DNA of 64,000 bases from Actinocatenispora thailandica (GCF_016865425.1 NZ_AP023355.1:6074198-6138197); one strand, 5' to 3'; counted from the first letter of the stretch, positions 8,799 to 18,159 are shown. The notes: generated from the letters alone by a model not told the origin. Numbers and translations: made by a program.

Positions 8799-9569
8799 TT
8801 GCCGAATCCGGACCGGCGGCCGACACTGCACCGCGTGTACTCCGACGCGGCCGCCGCCGCCCTCTACGACGTGCTGAACCCCTGGAACCCCGAGACCTAC
8901 CCCAGCGACGCGTTCCACCACCGGCTAGTGCTGGCGGCCGGCTCGGTACTCGACGTCGGCTGCGGCACCGGCACGATGCTCGGCTACGCCCGCGACCACG
9001 GGCACACCGGGCGGCTCGTCGGCATAGACCCCGACCGCGCCGCACTGGACCGGGCCCGCCGCCGTACCGACGTCGAGTGGTTCGAGGCCACCGCCGCCGA
9101 GGCCGACACCCGTACCGGCGGTGGGTTCGAACTCGCCGTGATGACCGGACACGCCTTCCAGGTGCTGGTCACCGACGAGGAGCTGCGTCGCTCGCTGGCC
9201 GCGATCCACGCGTCGCTCGCACCGGGCGGCCGGTTCGCCTTCGAGACCCGGCATCCGCAGGCGCGGGCCTGGCTCGACTGGATCCCGGCGAACGCCGCGG
9301 ACGTGGTCGACCCGACCGGCCGGACGCTGCGGACCTGGCACGACGTCGAGTCGGTCGACGCCGACGTGGTCACGTTCACCGGGACGACCGCCGACCCGGA
9401 CGGCACCGTGCTGCGGGTCGACCGGTCCCGGCTCCGGTTCCTCGACGTACCGGCGCTCAACGGATTCCTGGTCACCGCCGGTTTCACCATCGAGGCACAG
9501 TACGGCGACTGGGAGCACGGCCGGGTCACCCCGAGCAGCCGCGAGATCGTCACCATCGCCCGCCGCTGA
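8799..9569 (+). CDS. Class I SAM-dependent methyltransferase
   Basis: A 256-residue methyltransferase. Motif I is VLDVGCGTGTMLG near residues 50-62, followed by an acidic LVGIDPD strand end that binds the SAM ribose, and a later LAPGGRFAFETRHP segment typical of small-molecule class I enzymes. The TTG at 8799 is chosen because GGAAAG lies about 5 bases upstream. A GTG at 8835 is an alternative start that would still keep the whole fold. No substrate clue is seen in the neighbourhood; the gene diverges from the protease and is followed by an unrelated transcription unit. Confidence 0.82.
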   Translation: MPNPDRRPTLHRVYSDAAAAALYDVLNPWNPETYPSDAFHHRLVLAAGSVLDVGCGTGTMLGYARDHGHTGRLVGIDPDRAALDRARRRTDVEWFEATAAEADTRTGGGFELAVMTGHAFQVLVTDEELRRSLAAIHASLAPGGRFAFETRHPQARAWLDWIPANAADVVDPTGRTLRTWHDVESVDADVVTFTGTTADPDGTVLRVDRSRLRFLDVPALNGFLVTAGFTIEAQYGDWEHGRVTPSSREIVTIARR

Positions 9570-9616
9570 CGCGCCCCGGCCAACCGCGCCGATCGCGGTG
9601 ACCCGGCGACGACTCT

Positions 9617-9650
9617 GTCCACAGTGCACTGTTCGAAACACACCGTGGAC
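9617..9650. promoter_or_regulatory. Inverted repeat upstream of hypothetical/M16 operon
   Basis: GTCCACAGTG (9617-9626) and CACCGTGGAC (9641-9650) pair at 9 of 10 positions around a 14-base centre. The repeat lies in the 234-bp gap before the gene at 9804. It could be an operator or a leader hairpin. Nothing else recognisable is in this gap. Confidence 0.35.
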
Positions 9651-9803
9651 GCATGCCGGCCGTGGCAGGCCCGCTCGTACGGGGCACCGCGCTCAGCCTG
9701 GGATTCCGGGACGGCCGCCACATCGCAACAAGCCGGACGGATCCCTCGCTATCGCACGGGCTCACCGCCGCCCGTGGTTTCAACTTCGCATCGAGGCACA
9801 TCC

Positions 9804-10769
9804 ATGTCCCCGAGTGCCGCTACGCTCCCGCCCGTGCCTGATCCCCTCCCTTCGACCGACGCCGCCGTCGCCTATCCGAAACTCCGTACGCTGCGGCGAG
9901 CCATCGCCGACAGCAACGGCGGTGCCGCGATCGCCTTCATCGACGCGGAACCCGACCCGACCGGCCGAACCTTCGTGCTGCGGTACGCGGCCGGGCTCGA
10001 CGGAGCGCTCCCCGTCGCCGCGGAACAGCACGCGCGACGGCCGGACGATCCGACCGCTGCGGCGCTCTACGCCGCGACACTGATCGAGGCCGGCTGGCAG
10101 ATCCGCTCCGGCCGACGCGCGCGCGAGGTGTCCACCGAGCAGTTCCACGGACTCCACGACCACCTGCGCCGCGCCGAGCAGATCCTCATCGACCGCACCG
10201 CTGCCGATCCCGACGACGCCACTGCCTGGGTACTGCGCCTGATCACCGCCCGAGGCCTGGAACTCGGTGCGAACGAGTGCCGCCGTCGCTACGATCGGTC
10301 GGTCGCCGCGCAGCCGCACAACCTGCCGGCGCAGCAGCAGTTCCTGCAACAGCTGTGTCCCAAGTGGACGGGTACCTTCGACGAGGTGCACGAGTTCGCC
10401 CGGCAGTGCTGGCTCGCCTCGCCGCCGGGCAGCCCCAACGGCTTCCTCGTCGCCATCGGCCATCTGGAACGGTGGCTGGAACTCGGTGACGCGGGCGGCG
10501 CACACCTCCGGCAGCAGTCGGTGCACGACGAGGTCGTCCAGGCGGCGGAACACTCGGTCTGGTATCGGGGCGCGGACACCGGCTTCTATGGGTTGACCGC
10601 GCACAGCACGTTCGCGATGTACTTCAGCCTCGTCGACGACCGGGCGGCCGCCGCGCGGCACTTCGCCGCCTGCGGCGGCGCCATCAGCGAACTGCCCTGG
10701 GCATACCTGGGCGATGCCGCACGGCAGGCGGCCCGACACCGCGCGCGCGTGACGGGAGCGGGCCAGTGA
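9804..10769 (+). CDS. Hypothetical helical-repeat protein
   Basis: A 321-residue protein that I do not recognise by name. It is mainly alpha-helical, rich in Ala/Arg/Glu, with helix pairs such as AATLIEAGWQIRSGRRAREV, AEQILIDRTAADPDDATAWVL and FLVAIGHLERWLELGDAGGAH that resemble tetratricopeptide-type repeats. No signal peptide or membrane segment is visible. The ATG at 9804 is preferred because GAGG lies 8 bases upstream; the frame is open 60 codons further, but that part is composition-poor. Its stop overlaps the next start by four bases (GTGA), so it is translated together with the M16-like peptidase and probably works with it. Confidence 0.6.
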   Translation: MSPSAATLPPVPDPLPSTDAAVAYPKLRTLRRAIADSNGGAAIAFIDAEPDPTGRTFVLRYAAGLDGALPVAAEQHARRPDDPTAAALYAATLIEAGWQIRSGRRAREVSTEQFHGLHDHLRRAEQILIDRTAADPDDATAWVLRLITARGLELGANECRRRYDRSVAAQPHNLPAQQQFLQQLCPKWTGTFDEVHEFARQCWLASPPGSPNGFLVAIGHLERWLELGDAGGAHLRQQSVHDEVVQAAEHSVWYRGADTGFYGLTAHSTFAMYFSLVDDRAAAARHFAACGGAISELPWAYLGDAARQAARHRARVTGAGQ

Positions 10770-12436
10770 CACGCGACGACACCGAGGTCGAGATCGACGG
10801 CGTACCCGTACTGCGGGCTCCCGCACCGGACGGGGTCTGCCGGGCCGGGCTGATGTTCCGAGTCGGTTACGCCGACGAGACCCTGACGCAAAGCGGCATC
10901 ACCCATCTGGTCGAGCATCTCGCGCTGCACGGGACAGACCTCGCCGATCGCCGCTCCAACGGGTTCACCTCCATGCTCGACACCCAGTTCGCGGTCACCG
11001 GCAGCGAGGACGAGGTGGTCACGTTCTTCGACACCCTCTGCGGCACGCTGTCCGACCTGCCGGTGGACCGGCTGGACACCGAGCGGCAGTTGTTGCGGGC
11101 GGAGCGACGCAGCCGGGGCGGCCTCACCGTGGGGCCGATGCTGCGCGAACGGTACGGCGCGCAGCGCCACGGACTCCCCGCGTACCAGGAACTCGGGCTG
11201 CACACCGTCGACGCCGACGCGCTGCGGGAGTGGGCGGCCCAGTGGTTCACCAGGCAGAACGCGGTGCTCTGGCTGATGGGTGACGCGGTACCGGACAAGC
11301 TGCGGCTCGCCCTGCCGGACGGGCGTCGGATGCCGGCACCGCCCGCCGTCGACCTGCTCGTCGAGACGCCGGCGTACTTCCACGAGGACCACGATCGCAT
11401 CCTGTGCACCGCGGTCGTGCCCCGGAGCCCCGCGGTGCCGGTCTTTCGCCGGGCACTGGAGCGATTGCTGTACCGGGAACTGCGCGAGAACGGCGGTTAC
11501 TCGTATGCGGTGGAAGTCGCCGCCGAGCCGCGCGGCGACGGGTACAGCACCGTGACGGTGGCCGCGGACACGGTGCCGGACCGACAGGACGCCGCGGTCG
11601 GCCAGTTCCTCGACGTCATGGCCGCGCTGCGGCGCGGTCGCGTTCCGGCCGGCGACGTCACCGCGGCGTTGGACGACGCACGGCGGCAGGTGTCGCACCC
11701 GAACTGGGCCGCCGAGTCGTTGCCCGCCCGGGCTCTCGACCTGCTGCTCGGACAGACCTCCGGCACGGCCGAGGGGGTGCTGGGCACCACGATCGAGGAT
11801 CTCGCCGGGGTCGCCCGCGAATTCGCCGGCTCGGCGCTGCTGTCCCTGCCGGTGCGCCGGCAGGCGGACTGGGCCGGCTTCGCACCGGTGCCCAGCGGGT
11901 CGACGCACTGCGTCGTCGGTACCCGGTACGCCAGCCGTTCCGGCACCGGTACCGAACTCGTGGTCGGGCCCACCGGAGTCACGGCGTGCGGCGCATCCGG
12001 CCGCGCCCGTACGGTCGAGTACGCGTCCTGCGCCGCGGTCGTGGTGTGGCCGGACGGCGGCCGGGTCCTGGTCGGCGACGACGGATTCGAGATCGCCGTC
12101 GAACCGACCCTGTTCGATCTCGACGCCGCGGCACTCGACTCGCTCGCCGCCGTACCCGCGCAACTGCTGGTGCCGCTGCCGGCCCGCGACCCGCGGGAGA
12201 TCCCACAACCAGCCGAGCCGGCGGCACCAGCCCCCGACCAGGAACCCGATCGGCGCGGACAGCTTCGACCGCTGGTGTTGCTGCTGGTACTGGCGCTTGC
12301 CTTCGCCGCGCTGTTCGGGTTCGCCGCCGTGGCCGACCAGTGGGGTGGCGGAGCGCTCGGCGCCGCCGGCAGCGCGGCCGGTTCGGGAGTGCTGATCGGT
12401 TTGATCGCCCGGCTCAAGCGTCGTGATCGGAAGTAA
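10766..12436 (+). CDS. M16-family zinc peptidase-like protein with C-terminal membrane anchor
   Basis: A 556-residue protein. The inverted zinc motif HxxEH is intact as HLVEH at residues 47-51, in the usual context ([14 protein letters not shown]), and E113 in LLRAERRS is a candidate third zinc ligand. The second half (from about 190) looks like the paired M16 domain, including [13 protein letters not shown]. Near the C-terminus (about residues 500-550) there are two hydrophobic segments and a basic RLKRRDRK end, so it is probably anchored in the membrane. M16 peptidases degrade or process short peptides, often peptide-natural-product or pilin-like substrates. Unlike most bacterial M16 genes it is not paired with a second M16 gene. 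It starts with a GTGA overlap. Confidence 0.72.
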   Translation: MTRDDTEVEIDGVPVLRAPAPDGVCRAGLMFRVGYADETLTQSGITHLVEHLALHGTDLADRRSNGFTSMLDTQFAVTGSEDEVVTFFDTLCGTLSDLPVDRLDTERQLLRAERRSRGGLTVGPMLRERYGAQRHGLPAYQELGLHTVDADALREWAAQWFTRQNAVLWLMGDAVPDKLRLALPDGRRMPAPPAVDLLVETPAYFHEDHDRILCTAVVPRSPAVPVFRRALERLLYRELRENGGYSYAVEVAAEPRGDGYSTVTVAADTVPDRQDAAVGQFLDVMAALRRGRVPAGDVTAALDDARRQVSHPNWAAESLPARALDLLLGQTSGTAEGVLGTTIEDLAGVAREFAGSALLSLPVRRQADWAGFAPVPSGSTHCVVGTRYASRSGTGTELVVGPTGVTACGASGRARTVEYASCAAVVVWPDGGRVLVGDDGFEIAVEPTLFDLDAAALDSLAAVPAQLLVPLPARDPREIPQPAEPAAPAPDQEPDRRGQLRPLVLLLVLALAFAALFGFAAVADQWGGGALGAAGSAAGSGVLIGLIARLKRRDRK

Positions 12437-12561
12437 CGGAGGTCGGACCGGGGCCACCCGTACCGTGGTCGGCCGCACGGACCATGGCGGCCTGGGGCGC
12501 GGGCGGCCGTCCGGGTCCCGAGCGCCGGGCGGTGAGCCGGCTGACCGCGTCTGTCCGTTCG

Positions 12562-12590
12562 TTGACACGGATGGGTGGTTCGGCTAGAAA
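12562..12590 (+). promoter_or_regulatory. Housekeeping-type promoter of the orphan paaA-like gene
   Basis: TTGACA at 12562-12567, a 17-base spacer and TAGAAA at 12585-12590 form a near-consensus sigma70-type promoter. Transcription should start near 12597, giving a leader of about 43 bases. Confidence 0.7.
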
Positions 12591-12639
12591 CATCACGTCG
12601 ACCACGTTGTTCCCGCATTGCCGCCCGGGGAGAGATGTC

Positions 12640-13638
12640 ATGCGACACGGACGCCAGGAGGCGGGCGGTGAACAGCTTCGGCTGATCGACGACCCCGGCC
12701 CCGACGAGGCCGCGCTGCAGCGGTACTTCGAGGACATGGTCGCGGCCGATGCGAAGATCGAGCCGCGGGACTGGATGCCCGAGGCGTACCGGTCGATGAT
12801 GGTCCGCCAGATCGGCCAGCACGCGCACTCCGAGCTGATGGGCATGCAACCGGAGTCGAACTGGCTGTCCCGGGCGCCGAGCCTGCGGCGCAAGACGGCG
12901 CTGCTGGCCAAGGTGCAGGACGAGGCCGGCCACGCGATGTACCTGTACGCGGCGGCCGAGACGCTCGGCGTCACCCGCGACGAGCTGCTCGACCAGTTGC
13001 ACGACGGCCGGCAGCACTACAGCGTCGTGTTCAACTTCCCGGCCGCCAGCTGGGCGGACATCGGCGCGATCGGCTGGCTGCTGGACGGCGCGGCGATCGC
13101 CAACCAGGTGCCGCTGTGCCGCTGCTCGTACGGGCCGTACGCGCGGGCGATGGTCCGGATCTGCAAGGAGGAGTCGTTCCACCAGCGGCAGGGCTACTCG
13201 ATCCTGCACACGCTGGCCGGCGGCACCCCGGCGCAGCACCGGATGGCGCAGCAGGCCGTCGATCGCTGGTGGTACCGGGCGCTCGCGCTGTTCGGCCTGC
13301 CGGACCGGGCGTCCCGCAACACGTCGCGCTCGATGGCGTGGAAGATCAAGCGGCTGACCAACGACGAGGTGCGGCAGAAGTTCGTCGACACGATCGCCGA
13401 GCAGGTCGGTTCGCTCGGCCTGACGCTCCCGGACCAGGCGCTGCGCTGGAACGACGAGCGCGGCCACTGGGACTTCACGCTGCCCGACTTCGACGAGTTG
13501 AGCACCGTGCTCAAGGGGTACGGCCCGTGCAACCGGCAACGGATGGAGCGCCGCCGCCGCACCCACGACGAGGGCGCCTGGGTTCGGGAGTCCGCGCTCG
13601 CCTACGCCGAGAAGCGACGGCGACGCCGCGCCGGCTGA
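12640..13638 (+). CDS. PaaA-like di-iron epoxidase subunit, orphan paralogue
   Basis: A 332-residue homologue of PaaA, the catalytic subunit of phenylacetyl-CoA epoxidase. It keeps two ExxH di-iron motifs, DEAGH in [20 protein letters not shown] and EESFH in [13 protein letters not shown]. It is visibly close to the PaaA encoded at 26864-27955 (shared [38 protein letters not shown]). It lacks the N-terminal extension of that copy and has no paaB, C, D or E beside it. It could use the subunits of the full operon, or act on a different CoA thioester in this locus. The ATG at 12640 has GGGGAG about 7 bases upstream and a strong promoter further up. The next gene is convergent. Confidence 0.85.
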   Translation: MRHGRQEAGGEQLRLIDDPGPDEAALQRYFEDMVAADAKIEPRDWMPEAYRSMMVRQIGQHAHSELMGMQPESNWLSRAPSLRRKTALLAKVQDEAGHAMYLYAAAETLGVTRDELLDQLHDGRQHYSVVFNFPAASWADIGAIGWLLDGAAIANQVPLCRCSYGPYARAMVRICKEESFHQRQGYSILHTLAGGTPAQHRMAQQAVDRWWYRALALFGLPDRASRNTSRSMAWKIKRLTNDEVRQKFVDTIAEQVGSLGLTLPDQALRWNDERGHWDFTLPDFDELSTVLKGYGPCNRQRMERRRRTHDEGAWVRESALAYAEKRRRRRAG

Positions 13639-13654
13639 CCGGCGCGGCGCGGCG

Positions 13655-14824
13655 TCACGGCGGTCGCATCCGGTCCTGGAACGGGTGGCCGCACAGCGAC
13701 CGGAAGAACCCGCCGGCCCGGACCGGATCCTCGGACACGGCTCGCAGCGACGCCAGCCGGCGCGGCGGCAGCTCCAACCGGGCGAGCGTCAGGGTGTGCT
13801 GGTACTCGTCGCGCAGCAGCTCGTCGCGCCGGTCCGCGAAGCGCCGCAGCGCCGGCCGGAGCCGGTCCGGGCTGCCCAGGTCCAGGCCGGTGCCGATGCT
13901 GTCGGCGAGCAGCCGGGCCTGGTGGAACGCGTCGGTGATGCCGCGTGCGGTCAGCGAATCCTTGTGGTGGCCGGCATCGCCGACCAGGGCCCAACCGGCA
14001 CCCACCGGCTGCCGGAAGAAGTTGAGCTGGGCGCCGGTGCCGTAGAGCCGTTCGGCGCGCTGCACCGCCATCATCCGGGCCTGCACGTCCGGTGCCGTGT
14101 CGCGAACCGCGGCCAGGTAGGCGGCGCCCGCGTCGCGCCGCACGCCTGGGTACTCGGACTGCGGGAAGTAAGCCGCGACGAGGGTCAGGCCGTCGTTGGT
14201 CGGCACCACACCGATCCACCGGCCGGGTGCCTCGTGGATCTCGAACCGGTCCGAGACACCGGGCCAGTAGCTGTAGTAGACGCAGGTACGCGGCGGGTCG
14301 GTGACCCGGACGGCGGCACCGGCCCGGGCCGCCACCACCGACCGCATCCCGTCGGCGCCCACCACCAGCGGCGCGCGGAGCCGCTCCGGCGCCCCGGTGC
14401 CGGCCCGCAGCAGTACCCCCGCGACCCGGTCGTCCTCGACGATCAGGTCGGTGACTCGCCGGCCGGGGCGGAAGTCCACCCCGGCGGCCACCGCGGCCTC
14501 CACCAGCAGCTGATCGAGCAGGTACCGGCGGGGCCCGAGCGCGTATCCGATGCCGTCGAACGTCCACAACGGACCGTCGATGGAGACGCCGCCCGCGCGG
14601 TACCGCAGGCGCGCGATGTGCGGGCATCCGGTGCCGTGCACGGCATCCAGCAGTCCCCAGTCGCGCAGCAGCGCGACCGCCGGCTGCTGGAGGTAGTGCG
14701 TGGAGAGCGTGTCGCGCGGGAACCGGGCCCGGTCGACCAGCGTGACCCGGTACCCGGCGCGCGCCAGCAGCATCGCCGTCGGCGCACCGGCGCAGCCGGC
14801 GCCGACCACGACCACGTCAGGCAC
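13655..14824 (-). CDS. FAD-dependent oxidoreductase, group A monooxygenase-like
   Basis: A 389-residue flavoprotein. The dinucleotide-binding motif GAGCAG is at residues 8-13, a second FAD motif (VVGADGMRS) lies near the middle, and the GD motif is in WALVGDAGHHKDSLTARG at about residues 275-290. This is the layout of PHBH-type monooxygenases and geranylgeranyl-reductase-like enzymes. The halogenase signature WxWxIP is absent (GRWIGVVPTNDG instead), so halogenation is not predicted. Its GTG start overlaps the stop of the PrnB-like gene by eight bases, so the two are translated together. It is the last gene of the operon, and it probably oxidises the product or the substrate of the PrnB-like enzyme. 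Convergent with the orphan paaA-like gene. Confidence 0.83.
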   Translation of the reverse strand: MPDVVVVGAGCAGAPTAMLLARAGYRVTLVDRARFPRDTLSTHYLQQPAVALLRDWGLLDAVHGTGCPHIARLRYRAGGVSIDGPLWTFDGIGYALGPRRYLLDQLLVEAAVAAGVDFRPGRRVTDLIVEDDRVAGVLLRAGTGAPERLRAPLVVGADGMRSVVAARAGAAVRVTDPPRTCVYYSYWPGVSDRFEIHEAPGRWIGVVPTNDGLTLVAAYFPQSEYPGVRRDAGAAYLAAVRDTAPDVQARMMAVQRAERLYGTGAQLNFFRQPVGAGWALVGDAGHHKDSLTARGITDAFHQARLLADSIGTGLDLGSPDRLRPALRRFADRRDELLRDEYQHTLTLARLELPPRRLASLRAVSEDPVRAGGFFRSLCGHPFQDRMRPP

Positions 14825-15944
14825 GAGACAACGGCTCCGGCTCGGCGTTCGCGGTGGGCGCCGCCGGCCGCGGCCGGATCAACCGCGCGTTGTCCCGGGT
14901 GAGCCGGACGATGCTGGACAGCAGTTCGACGCTGCCGCCGCTGCTGCCCACCGGGAACAGCCGGACATCCTCCTGGTAGGACTTGCGCGCGACGCCGAGA
15001 TGCTTGGCGCGAAACGACAGCAGGGCGCGCAGCGACTGCTCCACCGCGGTCGCGGCGGCCCGCAGCCGCTCGTCCAGCGGGCCGTCGCCCGCCTCGTCCA
15101 GCGCGGCGGTGACCCGCGCGACGAGCGACGGCACCCCGGCCAGTTCGGCGTAGCGGCGCCGCCACTCCGGCAGGGCGTACGGGACCCCCTCGGCCCAGAA
15201 CTCGGCGTAGTCGACGGAGTCCTGATCGGTCTGGTCGTGGTCGGCGGCCCACAGCATCAGGTCGAGCAGCGGTACCGGCAGCCCGGCGCCGGCCCCGCCG
15301 CGCCACAACCGGCCGTCGACGAGCACCTCGTCGAAGTACGGCCGCAGCTCGTTGGCGAAGAACGCCGGGTTCACCCGGCCGATCACCAGCTCGATCGCCT
15401 CGTCCAGGGAGGCCAGCAGGGCGCGGAAGCTGCCCATCGCGGTCAGGAACTCCGGGTCGGTCAGCGCGGCCCCGGTCAGCGGGCCGGCCAGCTCGACCGC
15501 CTGGGACAACCGCGGCAGGCTGAGCCGGACCGAGTCGATGAGCGCGGCCTCCTGCGACGATCCGGTGTAGCTTCGTTGCCGCTCGCCGTACGGGTTCCAG
15601 ACGCTGTAGTGGTGCACGGTGTCCCGGGGCACCACGTCGCCGCGCGCGGCCAGCCGCAGCAGCACCGGCTCGACCTCCGGTACCGCCGTCACCGGCTCGA
15701 CGCCGTGCCGCTTGACCGACCCGAGCAGCAGGCCGAGATCCCGCATGGCCGCGCGACACTCGTACGGGGTGCCGTCGGGCACCGCCGCCGCGTTGCCGGC
15801 CAGCCGGCGCAACGCGACGACCAGCGCGTCGAGGTCCGCGGCGGCGTTCATCTCGGGCAGCCTGCGGTACGTCTCGTCGGCGTCGAGCGGATCGAGCGCG
15901 CGGACCAGCCTGCTGTCGCGATGGTTGCCCGGCCCGGACGTCAC
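14817..15944 (-). CDS. PrnB-like haem enzyme (monodechloroaminopyrrolnitrin synthase family)
   Basis: A 375-residue protein that resembles PrnB, the pyrrolnitrin enzyme that rearranges 7-chlorotryptophan and belongs to the indoleamine/tryptophan dioxygenase superfamily (DUF1864). Shared blocks, compared from memory, include CRAAMRDLGLLLGSVKRHG, VEPVLLRLA, SVWNPYGERQRSYTG, FFANELRPYFD and FRAKHLGVA. H315 in that last block is in the place of the PrnB haem-ligand histidine. No halogenase is nearby, so the product is not pyrrolnitrin. The GTG at 15944 has GGGGAG 8 bases upstream, inside the end of the preceding gene. The gene sits between a binding lipoprotein and an FAD oxidoreductase in one operon. 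Confidence 0.82.
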   Translation of the reverse strand: MTSGPGNHRDSRLVRALDPLDADETYRRLPEMNAAADLDALVVALRRLAGNAAAVPDGTPYECRAAMRDLGLLLGSVKRHGVEPVTAVPEVEPVLLRLAARGDVVPRDTVHHYSVWNPYGERQRSYTGSSQEAALIDSVRLSLPRLSQAVELAGPLTGAALTDPEFLTAMGSFRALLASLDEAIELVIGRVNPAFFANELRPYFDEVLVDGRLWRGGAGAGLPVPLLDLMLWAADHDQTDQDSVDYAEFWAEGVPYALPEWRRRYAELAGVPSLVARVTAALDEAGDGPLDERLRAAATAVEQSLRALLSFRAKHLGVARKSYQEDVRLFPVGSSGGSVELLSSIVRLTRDNARLIRPRPAAPTANAEPEPLSRA

Positions 15945-15948
15945 GACG

Positions 15949-17154
15949 TCACTCCCCGATCGTGGGTAGCTCGTTGACGAGAACGTTGGACAGTACGGAG
16001 CCGTCCATCCGCACCTGACGCAGGTAGAACTTCTGTACCGGGGCGTGTTTCTTGCTGAACTGCCAGCTGCCCCGGGGGTCGTTCTGGATGCCGAGGTTGG
16101 CGATGGCGGTGTTCACCGCCTGCCCGGTCAGCTTCCGGCCGTCCGCGGTCAGCGACGAGATCGCCTGGTCGAGGATGGACGCCGCGCTGTAGCCGTACGC
16201 CGCGGGCTCGTTCGGCGCGGTGCCGTACGCGTGCTGGTAGGCGACGACGAACTCCCGGTTCGCGTCGTTGTCCAGGGTCGGCGTGTAGTCCAGCGAGCTG
16301 TAGATTCCCAGCGCCGCCGGGCCTTCGACCTGGAGCAGGTCGCAGCAGGTCAGCGGCCCCGAGGCGTACACCCGGATGCCCTGTGACTTCAGCCCGAGCT
16401 GCTGGTAGTCCTTGACGAACTGGACCGCCTGCAGCCCGGTCGCCCAGACGTAGATGGCCTTGGCGCCGTTCTGCTGCGCCTCGGTCAGGTACGACCGGTA
16501 GCTGGTCTTGTTGCTGTACGGCGCGTAGGTGGGCTGCCCGTTGGGGTTGGCCAGCTTCCCGCCGGCCGCCTTGAAGGTGCGGACGAAGGTCTGGGTGGTG
16601 TCTCCCTTGGCGGGCCCGAGATCGGTGCCCAGCACGTAGACCTTGCCGCCGGCGTTCTTGGCGACGTAGGCGCCGAGCGCCTCCGGCGGATCGGAGGTGA
16701 GGTTCGAGGCACACCAGAGGTAGGTCAGGTCGGGCACCTGGTCGGTGCAGGCCAGCGTGCTGACCAGCGGGAGCTTCCGCTTGGTGACCGGCGCCTGCAT
16801 CGCGAGGACGGTACGCACGTCGCTGATTCCGGTGATGGCGAGCAGATCCCGCTGGTCCAGCAGGCTCTTCTCCGCCTTCGTCGCCTTCGTACTGGTCGGG
16901 TCGTCGCCGGCGTCGCGCTGCACGACCCGGACCCGCCGCCCACCGAGCCGGCCGTTGTGCAGCTTGAGATAGAGGTCGAGCCCGTCCCGCATGGACCGGC
17001 CGATGCCCTTCTGGATCCCGGACATGTCCGCGATGAAGCCGATCTTGATCGGGGCGGACGACACGCCCTTGCCGCCGTCGCTGGTACACCCGGCCGCCAG
17101 GAGCAGCAGCACACCTGGTGCCGCGAGCCCGGCCAGCACTCTCCTGACGCCCAA
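15949..17154 (-). CDS. ABC-type solute-binding lipoprotein, LivJ-like
   Basis: A 401-residue periplasmic-binding-protein type 1 protein (Peripla_BP_6), the family that binds branched-chain amino acids, amides and aromatic compounds. A lipoprotein signal ends in LLLAAGC, with the lipidated cysteine at residue 23. The mature part starts with IKIGFIADMSGIQKGIG and contains VYVLGTDLGPAKGDTTQTFV and AAYGYSAASILDQAI, typical of the fold. No permease or ATPase gene is adjacent, so it either borrows a transporter or works as a sensor. The TTG start is supported by GGAAGGA about 7 bases upstream. Its stop is four bases from the PrnB-like start, so the two are tightly co-expressed, which suggests it binds the PrnB-like enzyme's substrate or product. 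Confidence 0.85.
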   Translation of the reverse strand: MGVRRVLAGLAAPGVLLLLAAGCTSDGGKGVSSAPIKIGFIADMSGIQKGIGRSMRDGLDLYLKLHNGRLGGRRVRVVQRDAGDDPTSTKATKAEKSLLDQRDLLAITGISDVRTVLAMQAPVTKRKLPLVSTLACTDQVPDLTYLWCASNLTSDPPEALGAYVAKNAGGKVYVLGTDLGPAKGDTTQTFVRTFKAAGGKLANPNGQPTYAPYSNKTSYRSYLTEAQQNGAKAIYVWATGLQAVQFVKDYQQLGLKSQGIRVYASGPLTCCDLLQVEGPAALGIYSSLDYTPTLDNDANREFVVAYQHAYGTAPNEPAAYGYSAASILDQAISSLTADGRKLTGQAVNTAIANLGIQNDPRGSWQFSKKHAPVQKFYLRQVRMDGSVLSNVLVNELPTIGE

Positions 17155-17231
17155 GACGATTCCTTCCGACAGGCACGACGTTGCCCGGGGCCGGCCCGTC
17201 CCGGCCGACCCCGTCTATCCACTGTGGATCG

Positions 17232-17960
17232 TCAGCGGCCGGCGACGACCGAGCCGATGATGTCGGCGACCCGCTTCGGTGCGGCGAGCATCGGGGAGTG
17301 GCAGGAGTCGGCCAGCTCGACCACCGAACCCGCCCGCTTGCACAGCTCCCGCTGCACCACGGTCGGCGTCGCGTTGTCCTGACCGGTCAACACGTAGGTC
17401 GACGGGATGTCGCGCCAGGCGATCGCGGTCGGCGACTGCTCCAGCACGGCGGCGGACATCGGCCGCAGCTGCGCCACCGCCGCCTCGGCGGCCTCCGGCG
17501 GCATGCCGTTGTAGAACAGCGTCGCCGCCCGCTCGGTCTTGACGCCCATCATCCCGTTCTCGCCCATCGTCAGGTCGAGCGGCGGGTTGAGCACGTCCGG
17601 ACCCGGGTTCGGCACGGCGTAGCCGCCCAGCGCCTCGCCCTCGTCGGCGTTGTAGGCGGCGACGTAGACCAGGTGCCGCACGGCCGGATGGCCGGCCGCT
17701 CCCTCGGTCGCCGGAATTCCCCCGTACGAGTGGGCCACCAGCACCACGTCCTGGTACCGGTCCAGGGTGCGCCGGATCTCGGCGGCGTCGGCGTGCATGT
17801 CACCGGCCGGCGCACCGTCGACGGTGCGGCAGCTCGGCAGGTCGACCGTGACGCTGTGGATGCCGTACTGGTCGAGTTCGGCGATCACCGGGGTCCAGCA
17901 CCATGGGCTGTGCCAGGCGCCGTGCACCAGGACCACCGTCGGGTTGTCGTTTGTTGTCAT
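17232..17960 (-). CDS. Alpha/beta hydrolase, small esterase type
   Basis: A 242-residue alpha/beta hydrolase. The oxyanion region VLVHGAWHSPWCW, the nucleophile elbow AHSYGG and a late histidine in ADSCHSPML are all present. This pattern resembles plant and bacterial small-molecule esterases of the salicylate/methyl-ester type, but the substrate is unknown. No signal peptide is seen. It is the first gene of the leftward operon; the solute-binding lipoprotein gene follows 77 bases downstream. It diverges from a PaaI-like thioesterase, so both units share the 199-bp region 17961-18159, in which I see no clear operator. Confidence 0.82.
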   Translation of the reverse strand: MTTNDNPTVVLVHGAWHSPWCWTPVIAELDQYGIHSVTVDLPSCRTVDGAPAGDMHADAAEIRRTLDRYQDVVLVAHSYGGIPATEGAAGHPAVRHLVYVAAYNADEGEALGGYAVPNPGPDVLNPPLDLTMGENGMMGVKTERAATLFYNGMPPEAAEAAVAQLRPMSAAVLEQSPTAIAWRDIPSTYVLTGQDNATPTVVQRELCKRAGSVVELADSCHSPMLAAPKRVADIIGSVVAGR

Positions 17961-18159
17961 GCTGTTCGCCTTCCGTACGTCCTCGTGCCGGTTGCGAAAT
18001 ACGAACCGCTGTCACGTCAGGGATCCCAGACGATGCTTTTGCACGGTTCCTGGCGAGCGCCTATTTTGCCTACGCCGGGTCGTCACCGAAAGACCCCCAG
18101 CGAAACTACGTCACGCATCCGCGCGATCACGGTCGGACAGTTTCGGAGGAGAGCAGCCC

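Noticed and set aside
13655-14824. Tryptophan halogenase
   Set aside because: Considered because of the PrnB-like neighbour, but the WxWxIP motif is missing and the protein is shorter than halogenases.
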